Positions 46,913 to 61,627 are shown, counted from the stretch's first letter. The stretch is 64,000 nucleotides of DNA from Sycobia sp. Sy_11 (GCA_018907035.1 JACCIC010000170.1:186001-250000); one strand, 5' to 3'. A program made the numbers and translations. Notes: generated by a model from the letters alone, not told the origin.

Positions 46913-47779
46913 TGTGCCTCTCTTTCCGCGCCACGAACGAGTATTTTGTATGGGGCGCACGTGTGATTTGCCGTCGCCTCTCTTATTTCCTTCTCTCTTC
47001 GCTTTCTATGGTGAGTGATTCCTTTGGAATGTATTCTGCCTCTCTCTCTCTCTCTCTCTCCTTCTCTGCTTTGTATTTTAACGAGTATAGATAAGATTCG
47101 TTTTTAACGTTGTTTTTTTTTTTTATAATTTTGCTGAGATCGTTCGAGTATTGTTGCGAAAGACGTAATGTTTAAGCGTGGCAAAGGAATTTTTGCAGCG
47201 AGAGAAAAGTGTTTAAGATTTCTAGAATGCCGGATCGTTATTCTTTGAATAGCTTTCTGTAAAAGCTATGATTAGGTTTTACAGCTGAAAAAATATTGTT
47301 GTATTTTCTTTTTTAGATTACATAACGATAATACGATGATTTGACGAAATTATCAAGTGACGGTTAATATAATATTATTCACTTCCATTGATTTTCATTG
47401 GAATTATTATTTTGTTCAAATGATGCGTTGAGGACAATGTTGGGGATTTTCGGTTAAGCGCGTGATATACAATTTATGAATATTTCTATCCTGTTAGTAA
47501 GAAACAGTGATAAAGTTTCGACACGAGGAGCTCGGAGTAACTGGACTTGAATGGAATTTCAATAATATTAAATGGATCCTCAACAGAAGTGATAAATCAT
47601 TAGTTCTCAAATGCGCACACCTCGTAATAAAGATTATATCATCGTTGCAATTAAAAAACGTTCAGTTTTAAATAAGAAACGCAGCTCGTTGATATTTTCT
47701 GCCTAGGAAAAGGTAGCGCTTATATCGTGAAATATTAATCGAGTGTATCGAATGCATAATATATGCTATCTTTGATAAA

Positions 47780-47913
47780 ACAATGAAGTACAACGCCCTC
47801 GCGCTCGAGGACTATAATAAAGCTGATTATTCAATAAAAGTATCACGCTCCCCAAATGAAATTCCGACGAAAAGCGTTCATTCATCGTTTCGATCACATA
47901 TACGTGTATATGC

Positions 47914-47969
<56 letters not shown>

Positions 47970-48390
47970 CCTCTGCGCTGCTCCGCAGCGTCATTGAACT
48001 CGCAATTTACATTCTCTTCTCTCTCGTGCATATTATATTATAAGCGGGAGCCGAGAGTCCATATACACCACCTATACTCCGTGCACGAGCGAAGACCGCG
48101 CTTTTTTCTCCTTTCGGGTTAGGTTAACTCGGGCACGCGCGGTACGCCTCCATATATATATATAACATTCTTAGTTCTTAAGTGTGGACAGTTGGACTCA
48201 TCGCGCGCGCGTGGAAGGCCGGCATCGGTTGCCCCCATCGGGCCCCTCTCCCTTTCTCTCTGAAGTCGCAGCTCGCTCGCGCTATGACGCGATTTTAAAT
48301 AACCGCAAGTGAGGCGAACGACGCGGCGGCTGCAAAGCCGCGCTTATGCCGGCGAGACCCTGTTAAATATCCTTTTAATGGCAGAGGGGA
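47780..48390. promoter_or_regulatory. CpG-rich intronic island
   Basis: Begins with GCCCTCGCGCTCGAGG (47794), then an AT array (47919-47967), CGGGCACGCGCGGTACGCC (48130) and CGCGCGCGTGG (48202). No exon recognised. Same composition as the other islands of this intron. Confidence 0.35.
47919..47967. repeat. (AT)n array
   Basis: About 24 TA units. Confidence 0.95.
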
Positions 48391-49740
48391 TTATTCTCCC
48401 ATATATACTTAATCTCTCGGAGACACTGTGTTTTTTTGTAACACATACGGGGGGGGGGTTCACCTCAAATTTTAGTACTGACAAAATTAACGATCTGAAA
48501 TATATACGTGAATTATTAATATGGCTGACGATGTTTCTGTAATAAATGCAAAATAGTTTTAGAAATTTCTCTATGTATTCATCGTGTATTTTCAAAGGAT
48601 CACTTTCTGGAACTTAGGAAGTGACTTTTTTTTCACTAATTTATAGGTGAAATTCGAGTCATTCTATCGAGGCTAAATTAGGATTATATTCTAAGTTGGG
48701 TCGAGTGTCACCCACATTATTGAGAAATTATACGAAGACACTCTTAGATGTTTTATAAAATAAAGCGTTGGGGGAAAAATGAACCTAATATACCTATAAA
48801 GTTTTTGTAAAAGAGCATTTTGAAGATAGTACCTATTACATTGTTAACATTATACACACGACATTTCCTACTTTTTTAAGCATATTTATTTAACTATTTT
48901 ATATAGAATTTGAAAATTCAAATCAAGAATCGAAGTACTAATAGTATCACTGATTTGTTAAACAAAATTATATAATTATCGCTGTTGATAATTGAAGTAT
49001 TTTCATGATTTGAGACCCAATCTGACGGTTATAGAAAATGAAAATATTACTGAGGCATAAAAAACATCACAAGGAATTAAAAATTAATTAAAAGAGTTAT
49101 TACATTAATTTATATTTATTATAGTTCATAATAATAAAAAAGAACATTTATTTTTACAGCATCTGTTTGATTTGGCAGCCAAAGTCGAATGAATATTAAA
49201 ATTTGTTTTTCATGTACGGATTAAGCACACTTCCTTATTTACTGAAATAACTGGTGCAAAATATAACTTCCTATTTTCGACGTCGATTGCAGCAGTTGTG
49301 GCATCGATTAATTCGGAAACTTAATATTTTCATAAGTTCATGTATACATGAATCGTGATGAATCGTTTTCGACAATATAGTGTAATATAAGCAAAATATC
49401 TCATATGGAAAATAATACCCTAATAGATTTGAAAACTACACTTCATTAAGTTCCGGGTATTTTACTATACTCAACAACCAATATCTTTTGATATACGTAT
49501 AGTATAAAAAAGAGCTACAAGCCATTTGGCCACCTAGTGGCGAACTCACATTATATACTTAAAATTGTCAGTTGGAATGGTTTTTATTAAAAATCCGAGC
49601 TAGTGTATTGTCCGTTAAAATTAGAGCGGTGATCTCACATGAATGATTTCAAAATTTGAATGAGATATAGCGTTACGATTTCAAATTTCGACATTATTCG
49701 AAAAACATGCAATAAAAGGATATTTACATTTTTTACCATC

Positions 49741-50400
49741 ATATTTTACTCAAGGGCGACAAAAACCAACCAAACTGCGATAGATGAGCGCGGCCTTTTT
49801 AATTTCTGCGAAGATCGGAGTGAAAGAGGAATGAATCCCTATAGGGAGTTGTTTAACTAATTTTTCACAATTGCTCGTCTTTTGTGGCAATTAAAGAGTG
49901 GCAATTTTCTCTTCCTGGCATTTTATACAGAGCATGTGATGAAGGCCACCCATCCGACCTTAGTACTGAGGTCACAGCTACCATTTACAGCTCGATTTAA
50001 GAATAGAATTTCAAATACCCTCCCTCCCACCTCCCCACCATCAGCCAATTCCTTTAAACTCCTGGACGAGCCCGGGGAGAGCTTTGCGCATCGGAATATA
50101 TCCTCGACTGTCACCTCTGAGCCGAAGGTGATGGATCGCTCGTGCGCCAAACAGTATACAATAACCGCCTGTATATGTGCACGTACATCATTAGCAGTAT
50201 ATTCCCGCCGGACACAATGACTTGTTAACTCTCTACCGGTCGGCCGGTGCAGAGTTCGACCGGCAAATCTAAACCCGCGTAGGCCATCTTCGCTCCTGAC
50301 ACGGCAGTATTATTATACTCGAACAAGGTCAACGAACGAGGTTACTTTTATGGCGCTGCCTGTGCGCGTGCGTGTGACGAAATATACGCGCGATTGCAAA
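49741..50400. other. GC-balanced intronic block
   Basis: Contains a 112-codon plus frame (49882-50220) and a 75-codon minus frame (49923-50150) over the same bases; neither has a known motif and the plus one opens from a non-ATG codon. CCCTCCCACCTCCCCACC near 50020 and CGGTCGGCCGGTGC near 50238. Likely regulatory or conserved non-coding. Confidence 0.3.
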
Positions 50401-51412
50401 AACAATTCATTCATCTGGCATATATTTTTAACGTTTACAATCTAATCGCATTCTTCGCGCAAGAATTTTTTCAGCATAAAATTCAATAAAGTTCGTAAAC
50501 TTGTCGCAAATAGTTAGTAAAGAGCGATTTGTAAATTCCATGTGATATTACACAAGATACTCTCAAGAAAATAGAAATATAGTTATAGCATGTAAAAAAA
50601 TATTCCATATTTATGACTGTGTGCATACGTAGAGATTGTAATATTCATAATATTACAGAAAATATGTTTATAAAAAATATAAGGTTGTTAGTTCAATTAG
50701 AATGGATCATAAAATATCTGTAATTTTTTACTGAGATTTCTTCTTTCTTGCACGAATAATTGTTATGCATCACCGAGGAAAACTTTGTTAAAATTTTTAG
50801 TAGCGCATTATGCAAATCATCAGTCATTTTTTCTCGTATTGAACTATAAATTTTTCTTTATCTTGACGTATTTAAAAAGAAGCAACAGAATTGTTCAGGT
50901 ATTATAATATTCTACGTGGGAAGAGTGCACGAGTGAGCCAGAAAGCCGAATGAATCTTTAGTCATAGAAATTGTGTAAAATATTGTAAAAAAAATAATTT
51001 TCTCGATAAGCCGTTTCGTAATAAAACCATGGATTTTCTATTTTAAACGGTATAAGTAAATTCCTAATGTAAACGATTAAAACTTCTTTACTACGTCATT
51101 TTTATAGAGATCCATCTTAAGAGTCTGTATAATATTTTACTAACGATTGTTGATCTGATTTGATTAATTTTGTTTAACAAAAATATACTCTTAACGACAT
51201 TCGTTCTGACAATAAAATCTATTGAATATTGTGTTAAAGAGCAAAAAAATGTCGATACCGATAGCCAAGAATTCAGATGTTCGGAAGAAAAGGGGATGCT
51301 ACGAGTCTGCGAAGCAACAGAGTTTTTATCTTGTTTGCGCACCGCGTTCACACTCGCTGCCGTTATATAGACCAGATCTGTTGTGTTAGATTATTGTTTC
51401 GATTTGGTACTC

Positions 51413-51463
51413 GGTGTGTGTGTGCGTGTGTGTGCGTGCGTGCGTGCGTGTGTGTTTGTGTGT
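51413..51463. repeat. (GT)n/(GTGC)n tract
   Basis: Mixed GTGTGTGC units, alternating purine-pyrimidine throughout. Confidence 0.9.
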
Positions 51464-52260
51464 ATCCATCTAAATGGTATTTATTTCTTCCTCAAAACAT
51501 CAGCGCTCTTTCTTCACTTTTTATTTCATTCCTTTGTTGCGGAAAATTTATACTGTCAAGAAATCGAAACGAACAGTCCGCGCTTTTTCGCCGTTCATTC
51601 TCGTTTTCTTCCTATCGCACAATGATACATTTCGAAGCTCGTTATTGATGCGAATGGCTAATTTATTCTGAAAATTTTAAGAGAGAAAGGCATATTTTTC
51701 CTTATGTGTTTGGTTTTGGTTCGGGAAATATTTTCTTATTTGCAGATTTTTAACCGTCGATCTTTCTTTAAATTTAAACATTTATAGATTTTTAAAGATA
51801 AATTTTTAGATTTTTGATTTATCCATTATTTTTAATGATAAGAAATATTTTTGTTGGAAGTATATACAGCTGAAGCGTATCGGAATAATAGAAGATGAAC
51901 TACTCAATTAATTATAATTGTAATTTTATTCTTAATTTAATTCTACTATTTTAGTTGAGAAAAATCTTGCTTGTTCTTTATTATTATTAAAATTTAAGAT
52001 TTAATTTGGATAAAATCTTCTAGTTCTAGTTCAATTAAGCAATTGCTACTTAGTAGTTAACGGCCTAATATAAAGCATACGATTTTTAGACACTGCCTTG
52101 TCAATTTGGAGAGATTAATTTAAGAATTGAAGTAAAAATATCGAATATAAAATTATATATTCTAATTAATGAATCCAATTTTTGTAATTATTTATATCGA
52201 AAAATTATTTTCTTTTTTTTGAGATTATTTATCATTCAAATTAACGCAGACACATTTATC

Positions 52261-52740
52261 GGCATGTATAATGCCAATCAGATTCAATTCTTGAATGGGA
52301 TTCAGAATCCGGCGCTTTATTAATGCCTAGACTGGAACCTGTTCAAGAAAATCGCTGCTTCATTATCATTGGCCGAGGGTTCACGAGCCTCTGCCATCGG
52401 TATATTTCTGGAAGCTCTTCGGCGACGCGCGTAGATCGAAGACGATTCGATGGGACGGAAATGAGCTGCTACGATTCGGAAACTTGTTGCTGCACACAGC
52501 AAAAACTAACGGGCCGGACGAATCGTACACGTATATATACGTATTGATATACGAACGTCGAGTGATTTCGCAGGATGCGAAACTTTGCGATAAGGGGGGG
52601 GGCGGAAGGACTTGGACGGGAGAAGGAGTGCAAGAGCGTTTTGAATTTCCGTCTGTCGTCGATGGAAAGTGTATCAGGTTGGAAGCGTAAGTTGATGTTG
52701 AGAGCCTGAAATGCTCTCCGTTGCCGATGGTTTTCGAATT
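52261..52740. promoter_or_regulatory. GC-balanced intronic island
   Basis: Contains TCTTCGGCGACGCGCG near 52417 and a G9 run near 52595. Overlapping short frames on both strands have no domain. Candidate enhancer or promoter. Confidence 0.3.
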
Positions 52741-54930
52741 TTGCCATTAATATAAAAAGCAAGAGCTAAGAATTTTAAAAGTACATTGACAAATAAGTAA
52801 ATTCAATTATATTTTGTTGTTAAATATGTATCCCTAACCATTTGAAAATTGAGAATATTGTTAAAAAAATTTACATTAAAACAACAGCATAAGTTTAGTC
52901 TAATAATGAACTATAATTTGTTGCAAACTTTGTAGAAAATATTAAGGCGCCATTACAAAACTTAAATATGTATATTGAGTCTTAACATATTTGTAAGGAT
53001 TTTTCGAATTAATATTTCAGAATAAGAAACAATTGAAGAAAGTAGAAATGTCAAACATATTAGATAACAAAAGCTAAGAAATTTAAAGATATATTTTATC
53101 CAAATGTAAACGCGAAATAATGTTTATTAAATTTTTAATGCGATTTTAAATGTATTTAAAGATATTTTTCAAGGAATTTGAACTTCGAGTATACGTTTCT
53201 TTTGGACACACGAGGACGAGTATGCGATTCTCGGAATTAGTAACAACATTTTTCCTACAGTCTGATTTTAGTGCCATCTGAACCCTCAACAGTCGTTATT
53301 GCAGTTCTTATAAAATAATTGTAACTCCATTGTTCCATAAAGGCTGTAAGACCGATAAAAATATTTTTTAGTTTATTTTAGTAATTATTTATCTAGTTTT
53401 AATTCTCTATTTTAGAAACTAATCTCTATCATTCGTAGATTCATTATGGTTGTTGATTCCATATAATTCTAAAATTATTGTAACGTGTTTATACACGATA
53501 TCGAGTACCTTAATGAAGATTGAGACGACTAAATTACAGATGAATGCAATAAAAAATTTTACAACTGTTCCAACGCAAGGTGGCACATTTTCATTGTAAT
53601 TCTCGATTAATGCGTGAAAAACTAACGTTTACCGATTAGTCATAGTAAATGAGAAAATTCCTTAACTCTAATCAAAATACTTTGAAACAAAGTTTCAGAA
53701 CTTTTTGGTAGTTCTCGGTGAGAAATTAGACACTGTGCTGATCTTCCATGCAATAATTTTAAATGTATTAATTCGCTACATTTCCTCGGGTCTGTTTCAA
53801 AATTCTGGTTCTCATTCGCATCAGCGATATATATACATTAAAATTAAAATTTAAGAAATAAATTAACAGAAAGAGTTGATTGCGATGTTTTAAAAAACCA
53901 TCATTATTTAATAAAAAACACGTACAAGTCAATATCAATTTTTTATATTAACTTATGCATTTGTAAATACATTGTCAACTTTGTTTATATGAGAATTTTG
54001 AATATGTTAGATTTTTGCTCGTAAATCATTTTACATACGCACTTATACGACAATTCGATTTATTTATGAAAATACGCTCATTAAAAGCGCGCGTGAAAAA
54101 CCAGAACCCGCCTTGAACGTAAGAAATATGAATGAATAACGATGACTGTTAAAAAAAATAACGCGTTTCCCTTTGCCAAGCATTGATGATTATATAGCGG
54201 TTATACGCTTTATTATATGTCATAATTCTTTTTTAAAACGTCTCTTAAAAATAACGAAATGGGGGGGAGGGAGATACTTTACTCGAAAAATAAAAAAAGA
54301 CCCGACACTTTAACAATCTATAGTAAAATCGATTCATTTGTTTTATATTCCTGTAAAATTGTGAAACCGTTTCGATTAGAGTGTGTAGTATACGGAAGTA
54401 TATATACACGTACTATTATCGGCTATAGATTCTACTTTTAATACACTTTTGCGAGCGTAAAACCGAGTCAAATGGTTAATTCGGCTCTTCAACATCGACA
54501 TTGTTTCCACGACTTGGTATATGGAATAGAGAAAAAAAAACTTTGCGTTTAATGAACAAAGTAAAATTAAACGTACGCCTATATATATAGAACTGAAAGT
54601 GAAACGCCTTACTGCCCCCCTTTCCCCGAACAGGCTCTCTGAAGTTATAAGCCTCTGCCCAATCAATTTTAATTAAGCGCTCGTTAACTTTGCCCGATAA
54701 TATAAAAGGGTTTATTCTTAATTAATTTTAATATCCCAAAAAACGCTTATAAATTATGTTGTTTTAATGGCGTGTATACTAACAGAATCTTTGGCTAGTA
54801 TTTTCATTAAGCATTTTTTCTCGATAAAAAGTATAAAAATCTGTCAAATCTTATTATCAATCAACGAACATTTAATAATATTAATATTAACAATAAAAGT
54901 AATAAAATCACATTGATTTTTCCAAATAAT

Positions 54931-55228
54931 GTAATCTTCCTTTTTCAGCTTTCGAGAGTATCTTGACTCGCCCCCTCCAGCTTTTTTCAGCGATAAGTAG
55001 CGATAGAGCGGCTCTTTACTTATTTGAAAAATCTATTACGAGTCGGGTGTGTAAAAAAGCGCGCGCGTGTGCGAGCTCGTATAAGGCCGAGAAAGAACGG
55101 CGAACGATCGCACACGGAGATAGCCGCCGAGGACTTTTCTCGGTTCCGTCGCTCCACGTGCGCGTCGTCCGTCTCTCGTATCGCAGCGACTCTGACATCC
55201 TTAACAGACGTTCTCATCCCTGTTGGAA

Positions 55229-55305
<77 letters not shown>

Positions 55306-55645
55306 GATCCTACTTTATATCGTTCCTTTACCGTCAGTGCCAAAGGAAAGAAGCAAGGTGGAAAGAGAGGTATATATACATTTTTCAATCCTGCGCTCAA
55401 TTTGCATTATTTCGCGCGCCACGCCACACCCGGCAGTTACTACTGACAGATGTCGCTAGCGTCCTCATTTTCCAGTATACAGTTGGCGTGCGTGCGCCCG
55501 CCTCAATGTCGGCTCGCGGTGTAATCGCACGCCGTGCCGTCGGTGAGGTGTGTGTAAAAAAAGACTGCTGTTGCACACACATAAATTGGACTCCTCGGCT
55601 TTTAATGGAGTTTGTTATAGACTGCAGAGAGGATGAGATAAGTAG
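54931..55645. promoter_or_regulatory. CpG-rich intronic island with a long GA array
   Basis: Starts at a strong acceptor-like word (CTTCCTTTTTCAG at 54936-54948). GA array 55232-55302. GC-rich flanks include GCGCGCGTGTGCGAGC and GCGTGCGTGCGCCCGCC. The 228-codon plus frame runs through the GA repeat and is not convincing. After the acceptor the phase that stays open gives only FREYLDSPPPAFFSDK before a stop, which does not match Fasciclin-1. Confidence 0.35.
55232..55302. repeat. (GA)n array
   Basis: 71 bp of GA units, among the longest in the window. Confidence 0.95.
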
Positions 55646-56040
55646 ATAAATATAGAGTCATATTATTATGAGTTTATAAAAAAAAATTATTTAAAGTTAT
55701 ATAAAAGCAAATGTGAATCTAGTGTAATTAGGGAACATGGTAACTGTAGAGTTTTAAAGAAAAACCTGTTTTTCGGCTCAAATGATTCTTTAGTCTTCAA
55801 AATAAATACTGATATGCCATTTAAAATATATATGCAGTAAATAAAGGTTTTCTAAAGCGAAACGTTTTTGCAATGATTTAATAGAACTGTGGGTGTATCT
55901 ATTTTTATGAATAAATAATTGAAAAACTAACATTTTGAATCTTATACATGGCAAATATTCATAAAAATAAATTTAAAACTATCTGGATCAAAATAGAAAG
56001 TTTATCATCGAAGCCTATCCATTAATACTACGTATAGTTA

Positions 56041-56700
56041 TGCATGTATGTACGTTTATTTATATGTTATATATGTAGAACGTAATACACATCGCTCCCA
56101 TTATAAAATAAATCGTTACGGAACGGCTTGCGTAGATACGCATTGTGCCGTATACAATTCGTCCATCTGCTACCCCGCCCCTCTCTATCCCTCTTTGTAC
56201 ACTTCCGCTCTCTGTCTCTCGGGTCTGCATCTCACTGTCCGCCGTTTCCCACTTTTTTTCCTACGCGCCTTGTATTCATCGCTTTTTCGTTCGCGGTTGA
56301 TTGCCGTCGCGTCCATGCCAACGCCCTCGTTGTCTATGTAGTCCCACGCAACGCATTTTTTTTACTCTTTCTAAATGCGTATACCCATACGCATATATAT
56401 TGCACATGTTCGGGAGGCAGTAGGGTCGAGTCCAGACTTTCATTGCGAATTTTGTGTCTTTTTAACGTGCCTTTTTCCCTGTCTCTATATACTTTATACC
56501 TCTAGGAGTGATTGAATCCTCTGGTGAGTTGACGCCCCACGGTGTTGGAGAAAAAATGGCCGAACACACGCGGTAACGAGGTCTGCTCTGTTATGAATTA
56601 TGAGCTAATGAGAAACTTATGCGTATAGAAAAATCGGCACGCGCGAGCCTATACGTGTTTTGAGTTTTTTTTTAATCGCATGGTGGTGAGAGTTTTAGAA
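56041..56700. other. GC-balanced, pyrimidine-rich intronic block
   Basis: Pyrimidine-rich plus strand (CCCCGCCCCTCTCTATCCCT near 56173) with two overlapping motif-free frames (56048-56341 and 56128-56505). Unassigned; candidate regulatory DNA. Confidence 0.3.
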
Positions 56701-57570
56701 TTTCAGTTGCTATAAGATGCAATAAGACGAGAGTATTATAGTTGAGAAATTTAAATCGCTGAATTTATGCAATTGATTTTGGACAATTGGCTATGAATTT
56801 AATTATCATAAGATTCGTATTTCCCTCTAGTAAAATTTCTAAGCAATTGTGGCGAAAATCAGTAATCATTTTATCGTTTATAAACTCATCATGAACGGTA
56901 TTTATTTTTTGTTCCGTTTTGTAGATATTCCTTTTCGTACTTATTTTTCTTCTTCAGATGTTTCTTTCTGTATGTGATATTTTTTCTTAGTCCTCTGAAT
57001 ATCTATAAATCTGTCATTTCTATTATCAATTCTTATTAAATTTTTATATATTACATATATAGCATTCAGTATATAGTATCACAGGATTCTTTATCTTGTT
57101 CAATAATATTTAATGACTCAATAGCCTATTCAATAGCTAAAATTGAATGATATAGTTATTATATAGATATCGTTATTTAACTATCACTTTAATTGAATCA
57201 TTTGAAAAGGAGAATAACCTGATAGTACGTAAACAACTAAACAATCTTAGAACAATTAGACTGGTAATTTAAATTAGTAATGAATATGGATCAATGTATT
57301 CCTGTAATCATTTTATTAGTATTGTGGAGAGGGAAAAATAATTGTCTCTAATATTAATGACGGTATTAGATATATTGTAACTGCCATTAAAAATTGTTCT
57401 AAGAAAAGTTTGTAAATCCATACTATTTGATAAATTATTGATGAAATTTTTGAAGGTCCTCGTTAAGTCCAAAATATCGTATATACACCCATCTTAACAA
57501 ATCTTCGAAATTATTATTCTATATGTAAAAAATTTTTACCAGTAGATGGATTAAACAAATGAAAGATCGT

Positions 57571-58110
57571 TCACTTTTGCATCGCAAACAAGCCACTATA
57601 CTCCGAGAGCTCCAGGTATCAAGTGCCAATCACATCATGAGACTGACTATATATAGCGTACATGTACAAGATCTCTTTACTGTAAATCCCCGTTGGCTAT
57701 TACTATCACTTTAGCCAACCAGTCAGTATATTATACCATATACTGCCATACTCATCTATGCGAGTATATAGACGGGAGATAGAATAGGATGCGTTGGCAG
57801 ATTTGCATCGAGCCGAGGCAATTGAGGGATAGAAAGAGCTATGGGTGGATGTGATCCCCTCCCTTATACACACATGTATGTACAGTGGGTTAATTACCGT
57901 CGTCCGATGGAGATGGTCCGAAGCGACAATAGATCTTCTTCGATATCTATATATAAAGACGAGCCGAGCTAGCGTCGCGCTCTACACATATTCGTGAGAA
58001 ATGGGTCTAGTGATGTTATTAAAGGGGAGAGGTGAAGAAGAGTATAGATCCAGTGCGATCTTTATTCTTTCCTTTACAGGAAGAATGGATATATCTACCG
58101 TAGAGGTTTT
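57571..58110. other. GC-balanced intronic block
   Basis: Unique sequence with short words such as CTCCGAGAGCTCCAGG (57601) and GAGCCGAGCTAGCGTCGCGCTC (57961). An acceptor-like TTTCCTTTACAG ends at 58079 but the following frames close quickly. Candidate enhancer. Confidence 0.3.
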
Positions 58111-60040
58111 GTATCAAACTTTTGAATAATTGTATGACACGCGGTTTAACTTTTATTGTAATAAAGTAAATAATAGAGAAGAAAAGTTAGCATTTACTTA
58201 CTGTTACGATAAATAATCAGTTGGTAATACTTTTAGATTTCAATTAAATTGTTGTCTGAGATATCTGTGATTACTAGTTATTGCCTGTACCTCGAGACTT
58301 TGATCAACTAAAAATGTTTATTTTCATTTAGGACGTAATCAAGAGATTTTACATAGAAATGATAAAAGATCCTCTTCCGCAAATTGAACTTATTCGAAAA
58401 TTGAGTACTAGAGATGTATCTAATTTTAAATTGTCAAACATTTAATATTATTTTTGTTCACGTTCGTTGAGAAATAAAAATCTTGAAAGAAATTAGTAGC
58501 GCTCGACATATTTGTCAATCTTTATTCACAAGAAGAGGCCATCACACATTAATTAAGATCAGTTATTATCTACACAATTTGACTTTTTTCAAGTTATTTA
58601 GGTTAGGACCTAAAGCAGTTAATTTTCAAAATATGGTACTTTAATATGGACCAAGTGGAATCTCCAACTCCATTAAATCAGCTCATCATCAAACCTTATT
58701 TTTACCATCTTACTTACCACGCTGTTGTAATTATAATATAAAGTTTGTAGAGATAATTAAAAATTCTAATGGTATAATTCCGTTTTCTTCGTATTCCTTT
58801 TTTTTATGATGAATATATTTATAAAAGTTTCATTTTTAGTATTATTCTTGATTGAAAAAATTCATTAAACGATTCAATAAATAAGTTTTAAATATTTTTT
58901 TGTAGATACCATATGATAATCTTCTTTTGTAAATGTTCATGCATCTCATAAATATTTAATGCTTTATCTTTTTACTATTTTACAATCTGGAAAAGTGTAC
59001 ACACAAAGTTAAAAATTTTTAATTTATGAAATTAGTTTGTTTTAAAAATGTGATTAAGTAGATACTTTTTAAACGATATTTTTAATTACTTTCGCAATAA
59101 AAACTATTTATAACATTTATGATTCCATAGAAACAGTTTACTATAATAGAACTCAAAATCTGTTCCAAAATTACACATACAAGTAATTTTAAATTTGAAA
59201 TGATGTAGTTATTACTTTTAATCCTAGCATTTTATACATTAGACGTTATTTATACTTTTTGACTTACCTATTCCTATGGGAAATAAAAGGAAAGCAACTG
59301 ACTAACTGAATAAAATGTAAGCAACTGACATTAAAACAATTACTAATGTGCCTACTCCACAATCTTTCAAAGTATGGAGAAATGTTATCTAATAATGACA
59401 GCATTCTGTCCAAAAGGTAAATAAATGCTTCGGTCAATAAGAAGAATGAATGATACACTTTTTTATTATATCCTCAGATCAGTCCCTTGGACAATTTATA
59501 TTATGATTTTTATTGAGCTATCTCTTTCGTTAGATTTTTTCAACTCATACTGAGATTTATAATTGATCTAATGTAAATTAATGTTTTAACTCATTTTATT
59601 AAATGGATGAATTTCATATATTAAATATAATATTACAATTATTTAAGTAATGAACATATTATTACATAATCATCATACATAAGAAATCGGTGATAAGATG
59701 GATTAGTGTTGCTATTCCATAGATTTTTGAGATCATCGAAGTATTTTTAATACATCATCCGCTTCATCTGCAATATGTTTGATCCTGCTTTCTATAATAT
59801 TTAACATACAAAAGAACTATTAGTAATATGTTATTGTAATGATATATTTGATATCAAACTATAGTTATGTAACTGATCTTTTCATAAATTTAGAAAACTA
59901 TTATTATACAGTTTCTAACTTATTACAAAGCTGATTGCTAGCATTAAAAGATATCTCGCTATTTTTATTTCTCCCCATCACATTTATTGTCTTGAGAACG
60001 TTTCCTTATATAACAACTGTACCTATCTGCATGTTTCTTT

Positions 60041-60850
60041 CAATGCCATCAGCAGTGCACTAGCCTATCTTGGTTTCCCGATTCCTCACTGTAGCGGACT
60101 CGTCAGGTGGCATTCGCGCATCGTACGACAAATCGCGGTCGCCGAACCCCTAACGCTTTACGACGCACCAATGCCTAGGGGTACATAGAAATAGCAACGA
60201 AACCATCATCCCTTCGCATCCCAGCGCTCTCTTCTCCCGTTGGTTATGTGGAATTCCGTTTCGCGATGCCACTCGCGACAACAGTACCCATCGGCTTCCT
60301 CCACATTCTCGTGAAAACTGGCTGCCGCTGCTGCAGGTGATGGTGGTGGTGAACGCACGAGGGAACGAGCAAACGTCTGCCGCCCGTTGTTTATTGTCAG
60401 GCGCGTAATTCACGTCGGCCCAACAGTTCCCTTTTATATGGCCGCACAATCTATATACGTTGGCGCTGCTGCGTACGCGAACCCATGGCAGGCTACTTAA
60501 CGACTCAAAGCGCGAGAAGGAGGAAATGTGAAAGCCGAACACCGTTGGCCTGCTGCTGCAGCTACTACTTGAATCGAAGCTGTGTATATAGGATGAACGT
60601 GTGCACAAAACTGGCTAAATATCTAATCTTTTGGCGAGGGAGCTCTGTTGAATGTCGCTCGTACTCTGGCCTTTCGTCCAATGCACTTTCCAGAGAGTTC
60701 GTTGCTTTGCAATTCTTGATTTTTTGTGTCGGTCGATTTACGATTTCAGTGGGAACAGTCCTGAGTTACGAGGTTCCACTATGAAAGGCTAGGATCCCTG
60801 CAGGATTTCACTCTAACTGAAAAGTAACTGACGAGTTCACTTTTATTGAG
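60041..60850. promoter_or_regulatory. GC-balanced island, candidate minus-strand promoter
   Basis: Unique, balanced sequence. The minus strand has TATAAAAG at 60438-60431 within CATATAAAAGGG and a 152-codon open frame (60608-60150) spanning it, without known motif. A TATA consensus inside an island could mark a promoter of an intronic transcript. No initiator word is seen at the right spacing. Confidence 0.3.
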
Positions 60851-61346
60851 AGGGATAGAGAGACAGAGGGTGTAAATTGTTTCTGATCTTATAGTCGAAA
60901 TGTTTTTAAATCTAAAAATTTTTTTTGCATATTGAATAAAAATTTGTAAATTATATTGATTGATAAGATTGTATACATATTTCAGTACCCACACTGTTAT
61001 ATTGCAAACTCAATTTTCAATCACTATATTTATATAACGGTATTCAGTAACAATGTTTCATATGGCCCTCAGTAAGAGCAAGTGAATTTTCCCACCGACA
61101 ACTAAAATATGTAAAAGAAGACTTTTCATTCATTTTTTTCAAAGCTCTATTGAACCTGTTGGCGAATACAACGTTGTATACGAACAGCCATTTGAGACCG
61201 TTTTGCAAGTAGCGCCGCGTTCCTCTTGCGTTAAGAAAAAAAAGGTCCCCAAACGGCTTTCAGGTGGAAACGTCAATGCATCCTCGTCGCAGGCGCAGTA
61301 GCAACGGGCTTAAACGTACGGATTGATACAATCAGCCGATCGTCAG

Positions 61347-61350
61347 AGGA

Positions 61351-61401
<51 letters not shown>

Positions 61402-61413
61402 GAGAGAGAGAGA
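61347..61413. repeat. (GA)n array
   Basis: 67 bp of slightly interrupted GA. Confidence 0.95.
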
Positions 61414-61626
61414 TAGGATAAGAGAGAGACCAGACACTCGACGTTGTCTGGCGCTTGGCAAATCCCAAAGGCAGTCCCGGTGACATTTCACGCTGGAATA
61501 TTCACTGGGCGCAACTCCCAGACCAATGCTCTCCCGCGAGTTACACTCACTGATACCCATCTCTTCGAAAGCAGTTCGCAATAGAACATCGCGAGGGGAA
61601 TTCACGGCTCTGGTCGAATCCGTCGG

Positions 61627-61627
<1 letters not shown>

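Larger units (their letters stand above)
46440..47061. promoter_or_regulatory. CpG-rich intronic island
   Basis: CCCCGCGCGCGCCCACC near 46483, GCGGGGGCGGGCGAGG near 46698 (GC-box-like), with an AT array (46602-46645) and CT arrays (46877-46908, 47040-47061). Frames open on both strands are artefacts. Candidate alternative promoter or enhancer. Confidence 0.35.

Noticed and set aside
54963..55649. 228-codon plus frame across the GA array
   Set aside because: Repeat-driven (Arg-Glu run), no domain, other phases also open.
58050..58130. Acceptor-like TTCTTTCCTTTACAG followed by GAAGAATGG
   Set aside because: All phases close within 20 codons and none matches Fasciclin-1.
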